Shown here one piece after another: positions 6,822 through 14,239 of a stretch of 26,222 nucleotides of DNA (positions are counted from its first letter, which is position 1; each line of letters opens with the position of its first letter). The position numbers were made by a program, and so were the translations under genes. This DNA comes from Alphaproteobacteria bacterium. Its GTDB lineage: Bacteria; Pseudomonadota; Alphaproteobacteria; UBA828. The stretch is from the NCBI GenBank assembly GCA_022826345.1, contig JAJDVB010000045.1, forward strand, positions 1-26,222. The letters run 5' to 3'. Below the pieces are notes generated by a model. That model saw nothing but the letters and a program-made list of their open reading frames with translations, had not been told where the DNA came from and searched no databases.

Positions 6822-8407
6822 TACGCCGGGTCCGTGTCGAAGAACTCGGCGAGGCGGGCTTTCTGGAGCTTGCCTGTGGTGGTGAGCGGCAGGGCGCCCG
6901 CGCTGACGAAGCGGTACTCGCGCGGGACTTTGTAGGCCGCCAGGTGCGCGGCGCAGTGGGCCGTCAGGCTTTCGGCAGCGCACGCGGCGCCGTCGCGCGG
7001 CACGATGACTGCGGCGACCCGCTGGTCGCGCTCCGGGTCCGGCAGGCCGATCACGTAGGCAAGCTCGACCTCCGGCACCTCGGTCAGCACCGCCTCGACC
7101 TCCGCCGACGAGACGTTGATGCCGCCGGTCTTGATCATCTCCTTGAGCCGCCCGCGGAAGTGCAGGAAGCCCTCATCGTCCAGCATCCCGAGGTCGCCGG
7201 TGCGGAAGTAGCCGTTATGAAAGCTCTGCCCGTCCAGTGCCGGGTCCTTGTAGTAGCCGCAGGTGACGTAGCCCTTGACCAGGATTTCCCCGACAGAGCC
7301 GGCCGGGAGCGGCGTCAGGCTCTCAGGATCGGCGATCACGATATCGACGCCTGGCAGGGCCCGGCCAACCGTGTTGAGGCGCTTCTCCAGCGGGTCGTCC
7401 ACGTCGGTGACGTTGGAATTGCCGTAGGTCTCTGTCAGCCCGTAGATGTTGCAGATTTCGCTTACGCCGAGGTCGATCAGCCGCTTGATCTGCTCCGGCG
7501 AGCCTAGCGTCGCTCCGGTGCGCAGCGAGGAGATGTCGCACGCCCGCCGCTCCGGATGCTGCTCCAGCGCGTGCACCATGTTGGGCGTGCCGTAGAAGAC
7601 AGTGCAGCGCTCGGCCTCGATCAGACGCAGCGCGCAGCCTGCATCGAAGTGCTCTTGCAGCACGATGCAGCCCGCGTGAGTCATCACCGCGAAAAGCGCG
7701 TTCTCGCAGCCGAGGCCCCAGAAGAGCGAGACCGCGAGCCAGAGCCTGTCGCCGTGGCGCAGATGCAGGCGCTCGCCGATGTTCCACATGTTCTCGATCA
7801 GGGCGTAGTGCTGCAGCTGCACGCCCTTGGGCAGCGCCGTGGTGCCCGAGGTGTAGAGCAGGTAGGCGACATCCTCGCCGCGCACGGCGGCCTGGGCTTC
7901 GTCGATTACCGCGTCGTCGACGGTCTCCGCCAGCGCCCACAGGGTCTCGAAGCGCCGCGCCGGGTGATCGGTCGGGCCGCCGACGCGCACGATCTCCCGT
8001 ACGCCCGCGAGCGCATCACCCTCGCGGGCCAGCGCGTCGAGGGTCTCCAGGTAATCGTACTTGAGGAAGCGATCGACCGTGATAAGGAACTTCGTATCCG
8101 AATGCCTGAGCACGTGGGCGAGCTCCCGCGCCGTCGCCCAGGTGTTGATCGCGACCATGGTGCCGCCGAGGAGGGTGATGGCGAAGTCCGCAAGGAGCCA
8201 CTCGGGCCGGTTGCCCATGAGGAGGCCGACCTTGTCGCCCCGGCGGACGCCGAGCGCATGGAGGCCCCTGGCGAGCCGGCGCACCTCCGCGCGCAGTTCT
8301 CGATAGCTGAGCCGCGTTTCGCCGCCGACCAGGGCCTCGTGGTCGGGATAGCGCGCCGCCAGCTCGTCGAGCAGGTCCGGAATGGTCTTCGCGTCGGGCG
8401 GTTGCAT
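6821..8407 (-). CDS. AMP-forming acyl-CoA ligase (ANL superfamily)
   Basis: A 528-residue acyl-CoA synthetase that joins a carboxylic acid to CoA with ATP. Visible motifs: P-loop [15 protein letters not shown], adenine-binding GLTETYGNS, GYFRTGDLG, hinge RLKEMIKTGGINVSSAEVE, and the C-terminal catalytic lysine at about 513 in TTTGKLQKARL. The start ATG 8407 gives the normal length; the frame stays open further upstream into the divergent glycosyltransferase region, with no family homology there, so that extension is dropped. The ribosome-binding site is weak. It is the first gene of ligase, thiolase-like, DUF35 and crotonase, so it probably feeds that pathway by activating the acid substrate. 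Substrate chain type cannot be read from sequence. Confidence 0.92.
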   Translation of the reverse strand: MQPPDAKTIPDLLDELAARYPDHEALVGGETRLSYRELRAEVRRLARGLHALGVRRGDKVGLLMGNRPEWLLADFAITLLGGTMVAINTWATARELAHVLRHSDTKFLITVDRFLKYDYLETLDALAREGDALAGVREIVRVGGPTDHPARRFETLWALAETVDDAVIDEAQAAVRGEDVAYLLYTSGTTALPKGVQLQHYALIENMWNIGERLHLRHGDRLWLAVSLFWGLGCENALFAVMTHAGCIVLQEHFDAGCALRLIEAERCTVFYGTPNMVHALEQHPERRACDISSLRTGATLGSPEQIKRLIDLGVSEICNIYGLTETYGNSNVTDVDDPLEKRLNTVGRALPGVDIVIADPESLTPLPAGSVGEILVKGYVTCGYYKDPALDGQSFHNGYFRTGDLGMLDDEGFLHFRGRLKEMIKTGGINVSSAEVEAVLTEVPEVELAYVIGLPDPERDQRVAAVIVPRDGAACAAESLTAHCAAHLAAYKVPREYRFVSAGALPLTTTGKLQKARLAEFFDTDPA

Positions 8408-8513
8408 GGTGCCGCTGTCGCCAAGGGTATCGATCGCCGGAGGATAGTCCGCGCGCGGGGACGGGTGAACCTTGCCGGCCGGCGTTATCTCGGAGTTGTG
8501 AACGGGGGCGGGA

Positions 8514-9251
8514 TTGACGCTGCACGGGCTAACGGCCATCGTCCGGCCCGTGCCGCCCACCCTCAGCATCGTGATTCCAACCCTCGACGCCGCCCGCGTG
8601 CTCGGCGCTACACTCGCCGGCATGGCGCCCGGCATCGCCCGGCTGGAAGAACGGGGGATGGCAGTCGAGGTCCTGGTCGCCGATGGCGGCTCGCGCGACG
8701 GCACCGCCGACGAAGCCCGGCGCCACGGCGCGCGGGTGATCGAAGCCCAGGCGGGTCGCGGCCGGCAGCTCGCGGCCGGCGCAGAGGCGGCGGCGGGCGC
8801 GTGGCTGCTCTTCCTCCACGCCGACACGTGCCCGGCAGCGGGCTGGGACGATGAAGTGAGCGCCTTCATCGCGCAGCCGGCCAACCAGGGCCGCGCCGCC
8901 TGCTTCCGCTTCGCCCTCGACGACCGCGCCGTGGCCGCGCGCCTGCTGGAGCGGCTGGTGGCGCTGCGGGGTTGCCTGTTCGCGCTCCCCTACGGCGACC
9001 AGGGGCTCTTGGTCCACCGCAGCCTTTACGAGGCGCTGGGCGGCTTCCGCCCGCTGGCGATGATGGAGGATGTGGACTTCGTGCGCCGGATCGGTCGGCG
9101 GCGGCTCGCCCACCTGAAAACGCCTGCGGTGACCTCGGCGGTTCGCTTTCGGCGCGCGGGCTACCTGCCCCGCATGGTGCGCAACCTCTGCTGCCTGTTG
9201 CTCTTCTCCATGGGCGTACGGGCCGAGACGGTGGCGAGGCTCTACGGATGA
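8514..9251 (+). CDS. Family 2-like glycosyltransferase (TIGR04283 type)
   Basis: A 245-residue GT-A fold transferase. Motifs: TLSIVIPTLDAARVLGATL near residue 16, the nucleotide-binding VLVADGGSRDGT, the metal-binding LFLHADTCP, then LPYGDQGLLVHRSLYEALGGF and MMEDVDFVRRIGR, all typical of the TIGR04283 group often annotated as rSAM/selenodomain-associated transferase 2. The next gene overlaps by four bases and is its usual companion (TIGR04282/DUF2064). Start is taken as TTG 8514, preceded by a G-rich GGGGGCGGGA; an in-frame GTG at 8550, nearer the conserved start of the family, is possible but has no clear ribosome-binding site. Substrate unknown. The radical-SAM partner that gives the group its name is not present here. 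Confidence 0.87.
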   Translation: MTLHGLTAIVRPVPPTLSIVIPTLDAARVLGATLAGMAPGIARLEERGMAVEVLVADGGSRDGTADEARRHGARVIEAQAGRGRQLAAGAEAAAGAWLLFLHADTCPAAGWDDEVSAFIAQPANQGRAACFRFALDDRAVAARLLERLVALRGCLFALPYGDQGLLVHRSLYEALGGFRPLAMMEDVDFVRRIGRRRLAHLKTPAVTSAVRFRRAGYLPRMVRNLCCLLLFSMGVRAETVARLYG

Positions 9252-10015
9252 GGGCCCGCGCGCATCTCGCGATCTTCGTCAAGGAGCCAAGGCTCGGCCG
9301 GGCCAAGGCGCGCCTCGCCCGCGATGTCGGGCACGGCGAGGCCTGGCTCTTCTACCGGCGGCTTGTGCGCCGGGTGCTGCCGCCGCTCGCCCGCGATCCG
9401 CGCTGGAGCGCGTGGCTCGCAACGACGCCCGACGGCTGGCAGGCGCGGGAGCCCTTCTGGCCCTTCGTCCTGCCTCACCTGGAGCAGGGGCCGGGCGATG
9501 TCGGCCAGCGCATGCTCAGGGTGTTCCGCAGCCTGCCGCCGGGGCCCGCGATCATCGTCGGGAGCGACATTCCGGGCCTCACGCCCGCCCACGTGGCGCG
9601 CGGCTTCGCGGCCTTAGGGCGCGCCGACATGGTGCTGGGGCCTGCCGAGGACGGCGGCTACTGGCTGATCGGGTTGGGGCCGCGGGCCCGCGCGATCGAC
9701 CCCTTCCAGGGCGTGCGCTGGTCGAGCCCGTGGGCGCTCGCCGATACCGAGCGGAGGCTGCCGACAGGGTATCGCCTCGCGCTGGTCGACCGCCTCGCCG
9801 ATGTCGACGACGGCCCCGCGTATTGGAACTGGCGCGGGCGAGCGAGGCCGGCTGCGCGTCTTTGCACTCAAGCAAGCGAAGCTTTGAGCTCGCGCACTCA
9901 AGCGAGTGACTCTTCGATTTTGCGCGCTCAGACGAGCGCGACGCACTCGATCTCGATGTCGAACTCCATCGGCCAGGAGGCCATGGCGACGAAGGTCCTC
10001 GCCGGTGGGTCGTGA
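9248..10015 (+). CDS. DUF2064 / TIGR04282 glycosyltransferase-like protein
   Basis: A 255-residue nucleotidyl/glycosyl transferase-like protein. The N-terminus HLAIFVKEPRLGRAKARLA is the family's nucleotide-binding start, followed by IIVGSDIPGLTPAHV and GPAEDGGYWLIGL, which define DUF2064. ATG 9248 overlaps the stop of the upstream glycosyltransferase (ATGA); the reading frame is also open upstream of this but only as a shadow of that gene. Homology ends near residue 200 (DVDDGPAYWNWR). The last 50 or so residues are low-complexity, rich in S, T, A and Q, and run through three hairpin-like repeats into the 3' end of the oppositely oriented RidA gene (88-bp overlap). The family may have lost its original stop here. 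Role: partner of the preceding transferase, acceptor unknown. Confidence 0.85.
   Translation: MRARAHLAIFVKEPRLGRAKARLARDVGHGEAWLFYRRLVRRVLPPLARDPRWSAWLATTPDGWQAREPFWPFVLPHLEQGPGDVGQRMLRVFRSLPPGPAIIVGSDIPGLTPAHVARGFAALGRADMVLGPAEDGGYWLIGLGPRARAIDPFQGVRWSSPWALADTERRLPTGYRLALVDRLADVDDGPAYWNWRGRARPAARLCTQASEALSSRTQASDSSILRAQTSATHSISMSNSIGQEAMATKVLAGGS
9873..9940. terminator. Hairpin cluster between convergent genes, candidate terminator
   Basis: Two compact perfect hairpins lie here: CACTC/GAGTG with loop AAGC (9895-9908), and CGCGCTC/GAGCGCG with loop AGAC (9923-9940), which includes the RidA stop codon. A looser one (CTCAAGC with GCTTTGAG, starting near 9867) precedes them. The first hairpin is followed on the plus strand by ACTCTTCGATTTT, a weak T-tract, so it may end transcription of the transferase pair. 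The second would work for the opposite strand. The structures are seen; termination is inference. Confidence 0.45.
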
Positions 10016-10320
10016 GGGAAATAGCGCCCGTAGATCTCGTTCACGATCCGGTAGTAGGCCGCGTTGGTGACAAAGACCTGGCACTTCACCACTCGGTCGA
10101 GGGAGGAGCCTGCGCTCTCCAGCGTGTGCTTAAGCACCTTCATCACCTGCTCGGTCTGCACGTCGATCCCGCCCTTCACCATTTGGCCCGTATCAAGGTC
10201 GAGGGGCGGCAGGCCCGAGACGTAGAGGAAGCCCCCTGCGCGCACGCAGGGCGCGAGCGGCACGCCGATCTCGCGTATCGCGTCTGAGAGCTTGGGGATC
10301 TCGACGATTTCCTTTTCCAC
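9928..10320 (-). CDS. RidA family protein (Rid/YjgF/UK114)
   Basis: A 130-residue trimeric-fold protein of the RidA group, which hydrolyses reactive enamine/imine intermediates made by PLP enzymes. Diagnostic features are the late NEIYGRYFPHDPPARTFVAMASWPM block with R108, the carboxylate-binding arginine of active members, and the IEIECVALV ending with its conserved glutamate. Start is GTG 10320 with a strong AGGAGGAGAAG upstream. It is 32 bp downstream of MoaB on the same strand, so likely the third gene of a uracil-DNA glycosylase, MoaB, RidA unit. Active-site residues are present, so deaminase activity is plausible; whether it is RidA itself or an Rid2-7 subgroup is not resolved. Confidence 0.9.
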   Translation of the reverse strand: MEKEIVEIPKLSDAIREIGVPLAPCVRAGGFLYVSGLPPLDLDTGQMVKGGIDVQTEQVMKVLKHTLESAGSSLDRVVKCQVFVTNAAYYRIVNEIYGRYFPHDPPARTFVAMASWPMEFDIEIECVALV

Positions 10321-10352
10321 CTTCTCCTCCTCTTGGGGCTTGGCCGCGGGTT

Positions 10353-10901
10353 TCAGGCGGCTCCCCGGCGCTCGGTTTCTTGCAGGCGCGGCATCAGCTC
10401 GACCAGGTTGCAGGGACGCCAGCGATAATCCAGCTGGTATTGCAGGATCTTGTCCCAGCCGTCCTTGCAGGCGCCGGGCGAACCGGGCAGCGCGAACAGA
10501 TAGGTGCCGCCGGCGACGCCGCCGGTGGTGCGTGATTGCAGGGTGGACGTGCCGATCAGGTCGTAGCTGAGCTGGCGGAACAGCTCGCCGAAGCCCGGTA
10601 TCTCCTTCTCGTAGACGTCGTGGAAGGCCTCGGGCGTCACGTCCCGGCCGGTGACGCCGGTGCCGCCGGTGGCGATGACCACGTCGACCTCGGGGTCGGC
10701 GATCCAGCCCTCGAGCGCGGCCACGATTTCGGCCCGCTCGTCGGCTATGATGCGGCGGTCGGCGACGCGGTGGCCGGCGCCTTCGATCCGCTCCACCAGC
10801 ACCCGGCCGGAGCGGTCCTCGGCGAGCCCGCGGGAGTCCGAGACCGTGAGCACCGCGATGTTGACGGTGCGGAAGGGCCGCTTCTCGTCGATCCCGATCA
10901 T
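10353..10901 (-). CDS. moaB: Molybdopterin adenylyltransferase-family protein MoaB
   Basis: A 182-residue MoaB/MogA-fold protein (Escherichia coli MoaB is about 170). The start [24 protein letters not shown] is typical, and the molybdopterin-binding [18 protein letters not shown] and [18 protein letters not shown] blocks are complete. These proteins adenylylate molybdopterin or, in some bacteria, are dispensable paralogues of MogA, acting in cytoplasmic Mo-cofactor synthesis. ATG 10901 overlaps the stop of the uracil-DNA glycosylase (ATGA); the longer frame upstream is a shadow of that gene. It is unusual in being linked to a DNA-repair gene rather than other Mo-cofactor genes, though this pairing of adjacent genes may simply be operon drift. 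Confidence 0.92.
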   Translation of the reverse strand: MIGIDEKRPFRTVNIAVLTVSDSRGLAEDRSGRVLVERIEGAGHRVADRRIIADERAEIVAALEGWIADPEVDVVIATGGTGVTGRDVTPEAFHDVYEKEIPGFGELFRQLSYDLIGTSTLQSRTTGGVAGGTYLFALPGSPGACKDGWDKILQYQLDYRWRPCNLVELMPRLQETERRGAA

Positions 10902-11737
10902 GGCGCCGTCTCTCCGTTCTTCATCTTGTCCTCGATGTCCAACAGGTCGCGCCAGACCTCGCGCTTCGCCGAAGGCGTGCGCAGCAGGTAGGCGGGATGA
11001 AAGGTCGCCGTGGCCTGGATCGTCCCCTCCATGCGCGGCGTCGCGAAGGGGAACCACTGGCCGCGCAGCCGGGTGATGCCCTCGCGCCGGTTGAGCAGGG
11101 CTTTCGCGGCGATGCCGCCCGCCAGCACCAGGATGCAGGGCGCGATCAGCTCGATCTGGCGTTCCAGGAAGGGCTGGCAGATGGCGAGCTCCTCGGCGGT
11201 CGGCGAGCGATTGCCGGGCGGCCGCCAGGGCAGCATGTTGGTGATGTAGACGGCTGAGCGGTCGAGGCCGATGGCGGCCAGCATTCGGTCCAGCAGCCGA
11301 CCCGCCGGCCCGACGAAGGGGAGGCCCTGGCGATCCTCTTCGGCGCCCGGCGCCTCGCCCACGATCATCAACGCGGCTTGCGGGTTGCCGTCGCCGATCA
11401 CGGTGTTGGTCGCCGTGCGCTTGAGCGCGCAGCCGTCGAAGGCGCGCACGGCCGCCACCAGTTGATCAAGGTTGGTGCAGGCGGCGGCGATCTCCTGGGC
11501 GCTCCAAGTTGCATCGCCGGGCGGGAGGAGTGAGGCGGACGGCGGTGGAGGAGAAGCAGGCGCCGCCTCGCGTGTGACTGCGGGCTCGGGTGCAGGGGGT
11601 GGCGGGGGCTCGGCCGTGGCCGCCAGCGCGTCGGCCGCCTCCCGGTAGCGATCGCGCGGCGCGTGATCGATCGTCTGGTCGACGCCGGCAAGCGTGTACC
11701 ACTCCAGAAGCGCCCGGATCGCCTGGTCACCGCTCAT
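10898..11737 (-). CDS. Uracil-DNA glycosylase, family 4 type (Fe-S)
   Basis: A 279-residue uracil-DNA glycosylase that removes uracil from DNA. The catalytic core is about residues 85-275: motif 1 [20 protein letters not shown] (127-146), [11 protein letters not shown] (167-177), and the C-terminal HPAYLLR (247-253). Four cysteines, C87, C103, C187 and C201, occur as two pairs spaced like the 4Fe-4S ligands of family 4. The N-terminal 80 residues include a proline-rich linker (about 44-75) after a short helical segment [13 protein letters not shown]. The KRRIH insert of UdgX is absent. Start ATG 11737 is preferred over the longer frame (to 11818) because homologous start SGDQ follows it. First gene of the unit with moaB and ridA. 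Confidence 0.92.
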   Translation of the reverse strand: MSGDQAIRALLEWYTLAGVDQTIDHAPRDRYREAADALAATAEPPPPPAPEPAVTREAAPASPPPPSASLLPPGDATWSAQEIAAACTNLDQLVAAVRAFDGCALKRTATNTVIGDGNPQAALMIVGEAPGAEEDRQGLPFVGPAGRLLDRMLAAIGLDRSAVYITNMLPWRPPGNRSPTAEELAICQPFLERQIELIAPCILVLAGGIAAKALLNRREGITRLRGQWFPFATPRMEGTIQATATFHPAYLLRTPSAKREVWRDLLDIEDKMKNGETAP

Positions 11738-11843
11738 CGCCGGCACGATATCAGACCCGCCCTGCGCGGGCGATTGCAACGCCCGGCCCGGCGGCTCAGG
11801 ATGGGGCAAACCGGCCATTCACACGCGGCAGGGAGAGGGAAGG

Positions 11844-12854
11844 ATGAGCGACTACGAGATTTTCGACGCGGGCGATGTGGTGCTGCAGAAGGGCGCGACG
11901 CTCAGGGACGCCAAGCTCGCCTACAAGACCTACGGCACGCTCAACGCCAAGAAGGACAACGTCATCATCCAGCCGACCTGGTATTCCGGCCACCACACTG
12001 ACGTGGAGTGGACCATCGGCGAGGACCAGGCTCTCGACCCCAGGCAGTACTTCATCATCGTGCCCAACATGCTGGGCAACGGCCTCTCGTCGTCGCCGAG
12101 CAACACGCCGGCGCCCTACGACAAGGCGCGCTTTCCCAACGTGACGGCCTGCGACAACGTGCGCCTGCAGCACCGGCTGGTGACGGAGGTGTTCGGGATC
12201 GAGCGGATCAAGCTCGTGACCGGCTGGTCCATGGGCGCGCTCCAGACCTTCCACTGGGGCAGTCTCTACCCCGACATGGTGGAGCGCATCGTGCCGACCT
12301 GCGGCTCGGCCAAGTGCTCGCGCCACAATTTCGTGTTTCTGGAGGGGGTGAAGGCGGCGCTCACCGCCGACGACGCCTGGAGGGGCGGCTGGTACGACGC
12401 ACCGCCTACCAAGGGCCTGCGCGCGATGGCGCGGGTCTATGCGGGCTGGGGCTTCTCCCAGACCTTCTACCGGGTGGAGGAGGACCTCAAGCTCGGCTTC
12501 TCATCGCTTGAGGATTTCCTGATCGGGTTCTGGGAGGGCTTCTTTATCCACAAGGACGCGAACAACCTGCTCGCCATGCTGTGGACCTGGCAGAACGGCG
12601 ATATCGGCGACAACGAGCTCTACGGCGGCGACTTCAAGCAGGCGCTCGCCGGGATCAAGGCCAAGGCCATCGTGATGCCGGGACGGACCGATCTCTACTT
12701 CCCGCCGGAGGACAGCGAGATCGAGGTCGCCAACATGCCGAACGCCGAGCTGCGCGTGTTCGAGTCCTACTACGGCCACTTCGCCTCGAGCTTCCTCAAC
12801 CCCGCCGACGTGGCGTTCCAGAACGAGGCGATCCGGGAAATTCTGGCGAGCTAA
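11844..12854 (+). CDS. Alpha/beta hydrolase, homoserine O-acetyltransferase (MetX)-like
   Basis: A 336-residue alpha/beta hydrolase of the MetX-like family. The catalytic triad is visible: nucleophile S129 in the elbow GWSMGA, D283 in PGRTDLYFPPED, and H312 in YYGHFAS. The N-terminal LAYKTYGTLNAKKDNVI and PNMLGNGLSSSPSNT blocks are MetX-like, but the protein is shorter than true MetX and lacks the usual SxGPxxP-type motif, so a homoserine acetyltransferase role is unproven and a hydrolase or transferase acting on another ester is as likely. Start ATG 11844 has GGGAGAGGGAAGG just upstream. It stands alone on the plus strand between minus-strand units; the stop is followed by a GC palindrome. 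Confidence 0.87.
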   Translation: MSDYEIFDAGDVVLQKGATLRDAKLAYKTYGTLNAKKDNVIIQPTWYSGHHTDVEWTIGEDQALDPRQYFIIVPNMLGNGLSSSPSNTPAPYDKARFPNVTACDNVRLQHRLVTEVFGIERIKLVTGWSMGALQTFHWGSLYPDMVERIVPTCGSAKCSRHNFVFLEGVKAALTADDAWRGGWYDAPPTKGLRAMARVYAGWGFSQTFYRVEEDLKLGFSSLEDFLIGFWEGFFIHKDANNLLAMLWTWQNGDIGDNELYGGDFKQALAGIKAKAIVMPGRTDLYFPPEDSEIEVANMPNAELRVFESYYGHFASSFLNPADVAFQNEAIREILAS

Positions 12855-12858
12855 AGAG

Positions 12859-12872
12859 GCGGGCGCGCCCGC
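12859..12872 (+). terminator. GC palindrome after the MetX-like stop
   Basis: GCGGGCGCGCCCGC is a perfect 14-bp palindrome starting five bases after the stop codon of the hydrolase. It could fold as a short hairpin at the transcript end. There is no following T-run, so a terminator role is weakly supported. Confidence 0.3.
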
Positions 12873-12954
12873 GAAGCCTGACACGCCTGATATCGCAATT
12901 GCCGGCTGTGAACGGCGATCTTGGGCGAAGTCAGTCGGGGAGGTGTGGTCGTGG

Positions 12955-13233
12955 TCAGGCGGCGTCGCGGGGGCCAGAGCGCCAGGTGACCGCTTCGCGC
13001 AAGCCGTCCAGCAACCCTTCGAGCCGTGCCATGCGCTCCCGCAACTCCGCTTGGCCTTCGCGAAGTTCCGCCTGACCTTCGCGCAAGGAGGCGATATCGT
13101 CCTTCAGCTCCTTACGCAGTTGGGCGTTATCAGCCTTCAATTCTGCGCGCGAGTATCGGACATCCGCGCGGGTCCACGCGAAGAGCCCGATTACCAGCGC
13201 GGCGAGGCCGACAAAGCCGCCAATCTCGATCAT
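12955..13233 (-). CDS. Small membrane-anchored coiled-coil protein
   Basis: A 92-residue protein of unknown function. Residues 5-20 (GGFVGLAALVIGLFAW) form a single membrane segment, followed by a basic TRADVRYSR and a long heptad-rich helix (about 28-80) with three LREGQAE-like heptads in a row, then a short tail. The topology (short N-terminus out, long C-terminal coiled coil in the cytoplasm) is inferred from the basic residues after the segment. The DNA of the heptads is correspondingly repetitive. Start ATG 13233 has only a weak GGTGGG ahead of it. It lies downstream of the SDR gene on the same strand with a 144-bp gap. Similar short proteins are found in many proteobacteria near membrane machinery, but I cannot assign a job. 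Confidence 0.72.
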   Translation of the reverse strand: MIEIGGFVGLAALVIGLFAWTRADVRYSRAELKADNAQLRKELKDDIASLREGQAELREGQAELRERMARLEGLLDGLREAVTWRSGPRDAA

Positions 13234-13377
13234 TGTGGCCCACCATCACCCGTGCCATAGGCTCCCGTCAACGACAAAGCTTCGGCTATGTCGCAAAAAC
13301 TTATGACCGTGGTCGGGGATGGACAAATCGAGTGGGCCGTGTCGCAGTGACGGAGAAGAGTTGCTGGCAGGAAAGCC

Positions 13378-14136
13378 TTACCCCCGCCCGATGAAGGGCA
13401 TCGCCGTCGCCATCACGGTCATGAACTGAACGTTGGCGTCGAGCGGCAGGCGCGCCATGTAGACCACGGCCTGGGCCACGTTCTCCACCGCCATGGTTGC
13501 CTCGGAGGCGATGGAGCCGTCGGCCTGCGGCACCCCCTGGCTCATGCGCTGGGTCATCTCGGTCGCCGCGTTGCCAACGTCGATCTGGCCACAGGCGATG
13601 TTGTACTTGCGCCCGTCGAGGGAGGTCGAGCGGGTGAGCCCGGTCACGGCATGCTTGGTCGACGTGTAGGGCGCGGAGTTGGGCCGGGGCACGTGGGCGG
13701 AAATCGAGCCGTTGTTGATGATGCGCCCACCCATGGGCTCCTGCGCCTTCATAATGCGGAAGGCCTCCTGGGTGCAGAGGAAGATGCCGGTGAGGTTGGT
13801 ATCGACCACCTGCTGCCACTTGTCGAAGCGCAGGTCCTCAAGCGGCACGGCCGGCGCGCTGATGCCGGCATTGTTGAAGAGCAGATCGAGCCGGCCGAAC
13901 GCGGCCTTCGTCTCGGCGAAGAGCGCCGCGACCTCCTCCCGCTTGCCGACATCGCAGGTCACGGCGATCGCCGTGTCCGCGCCAGCGCCGGCCTCGGCGA
14001 TGGCCGCTTCCAGCGTCTCCTGCCGGCGGCCAGAGAAGACCACGGTCCAGCCATCCGCCAGCAGCGCGTGGGCCGCCGCCTTGCCGATCCCCTGCCCTGC
14101 GCCAGTGACGAGGGCGACCTTGCGATCCACGCTCAT
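13378..14136 (-). CDS. Short-chain dehydrogenase/reductase (SDR, classical)
   Basis: A 252-residue NAD(P)-dependent oxidoreductase, normal classical SDR length. Cofactor loop TGAGQGIG (11-18), NNAG (88-91), and the catalytic set N114, S144, Y157 and K161 (in NNGSISA and YTSTK) are all present. An arginine pair after the second beta strand (SGRRQ) suggests NADPH preference (inference). ATG 14136 is chosen because the Rossmann start follows directly; an upstream in-frame extension to 14178 has no family support. It follows the acyl-CoA ligase on the minus strand by 103 bp, so it may act on a product of that pathway. Substrate is not predictable from sequence. Confidence 0.9.
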   Translation of the reverse strand: MSVDRKVALVTGAGQGIGKAAAHALLADGWTVVFSGRRQETLEAAIAEAGAGADTAIAVTCDVGKREEVAALFAETKAAFGRLDLLFNNAGISAPAVPLEDLRFDKWQQVVDTNLTGIFLCTQEAFRIMKAQEPMGGRIINNGSISAHVPRPNSAPYTSTKHAVTGLTRSTSLDGRKYNIACGQIDVGNAATEMTQRMSQGVPQADGSIASEATMAVENVAQAVVYMARLPLDANVQFMTVMATAMPFIGRG

Positions 14137-14239
14137 GGGTGATGTTCCCGCATTCTCGCCGCCAGAGGCGGCGCGCATATCCGTTTCGAGGCGCCGCGTA
14201 TAGCATGGCGCCGGAACATCGCGAAATCTTGCCGGGACA

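Noticed and set aside
6822..6983. N-terminal extension of the thiolase-like protein
   Set aside because: It overlaps the ligase gene in another frame; GTG 6821 coupled to the ligase stop gives the correct family start.
8408..8884. N-terminal extension of the acyl-CoA ligase
   Set aside because: The extension is antisense to the glycosyltransferase and has no ANL homology.
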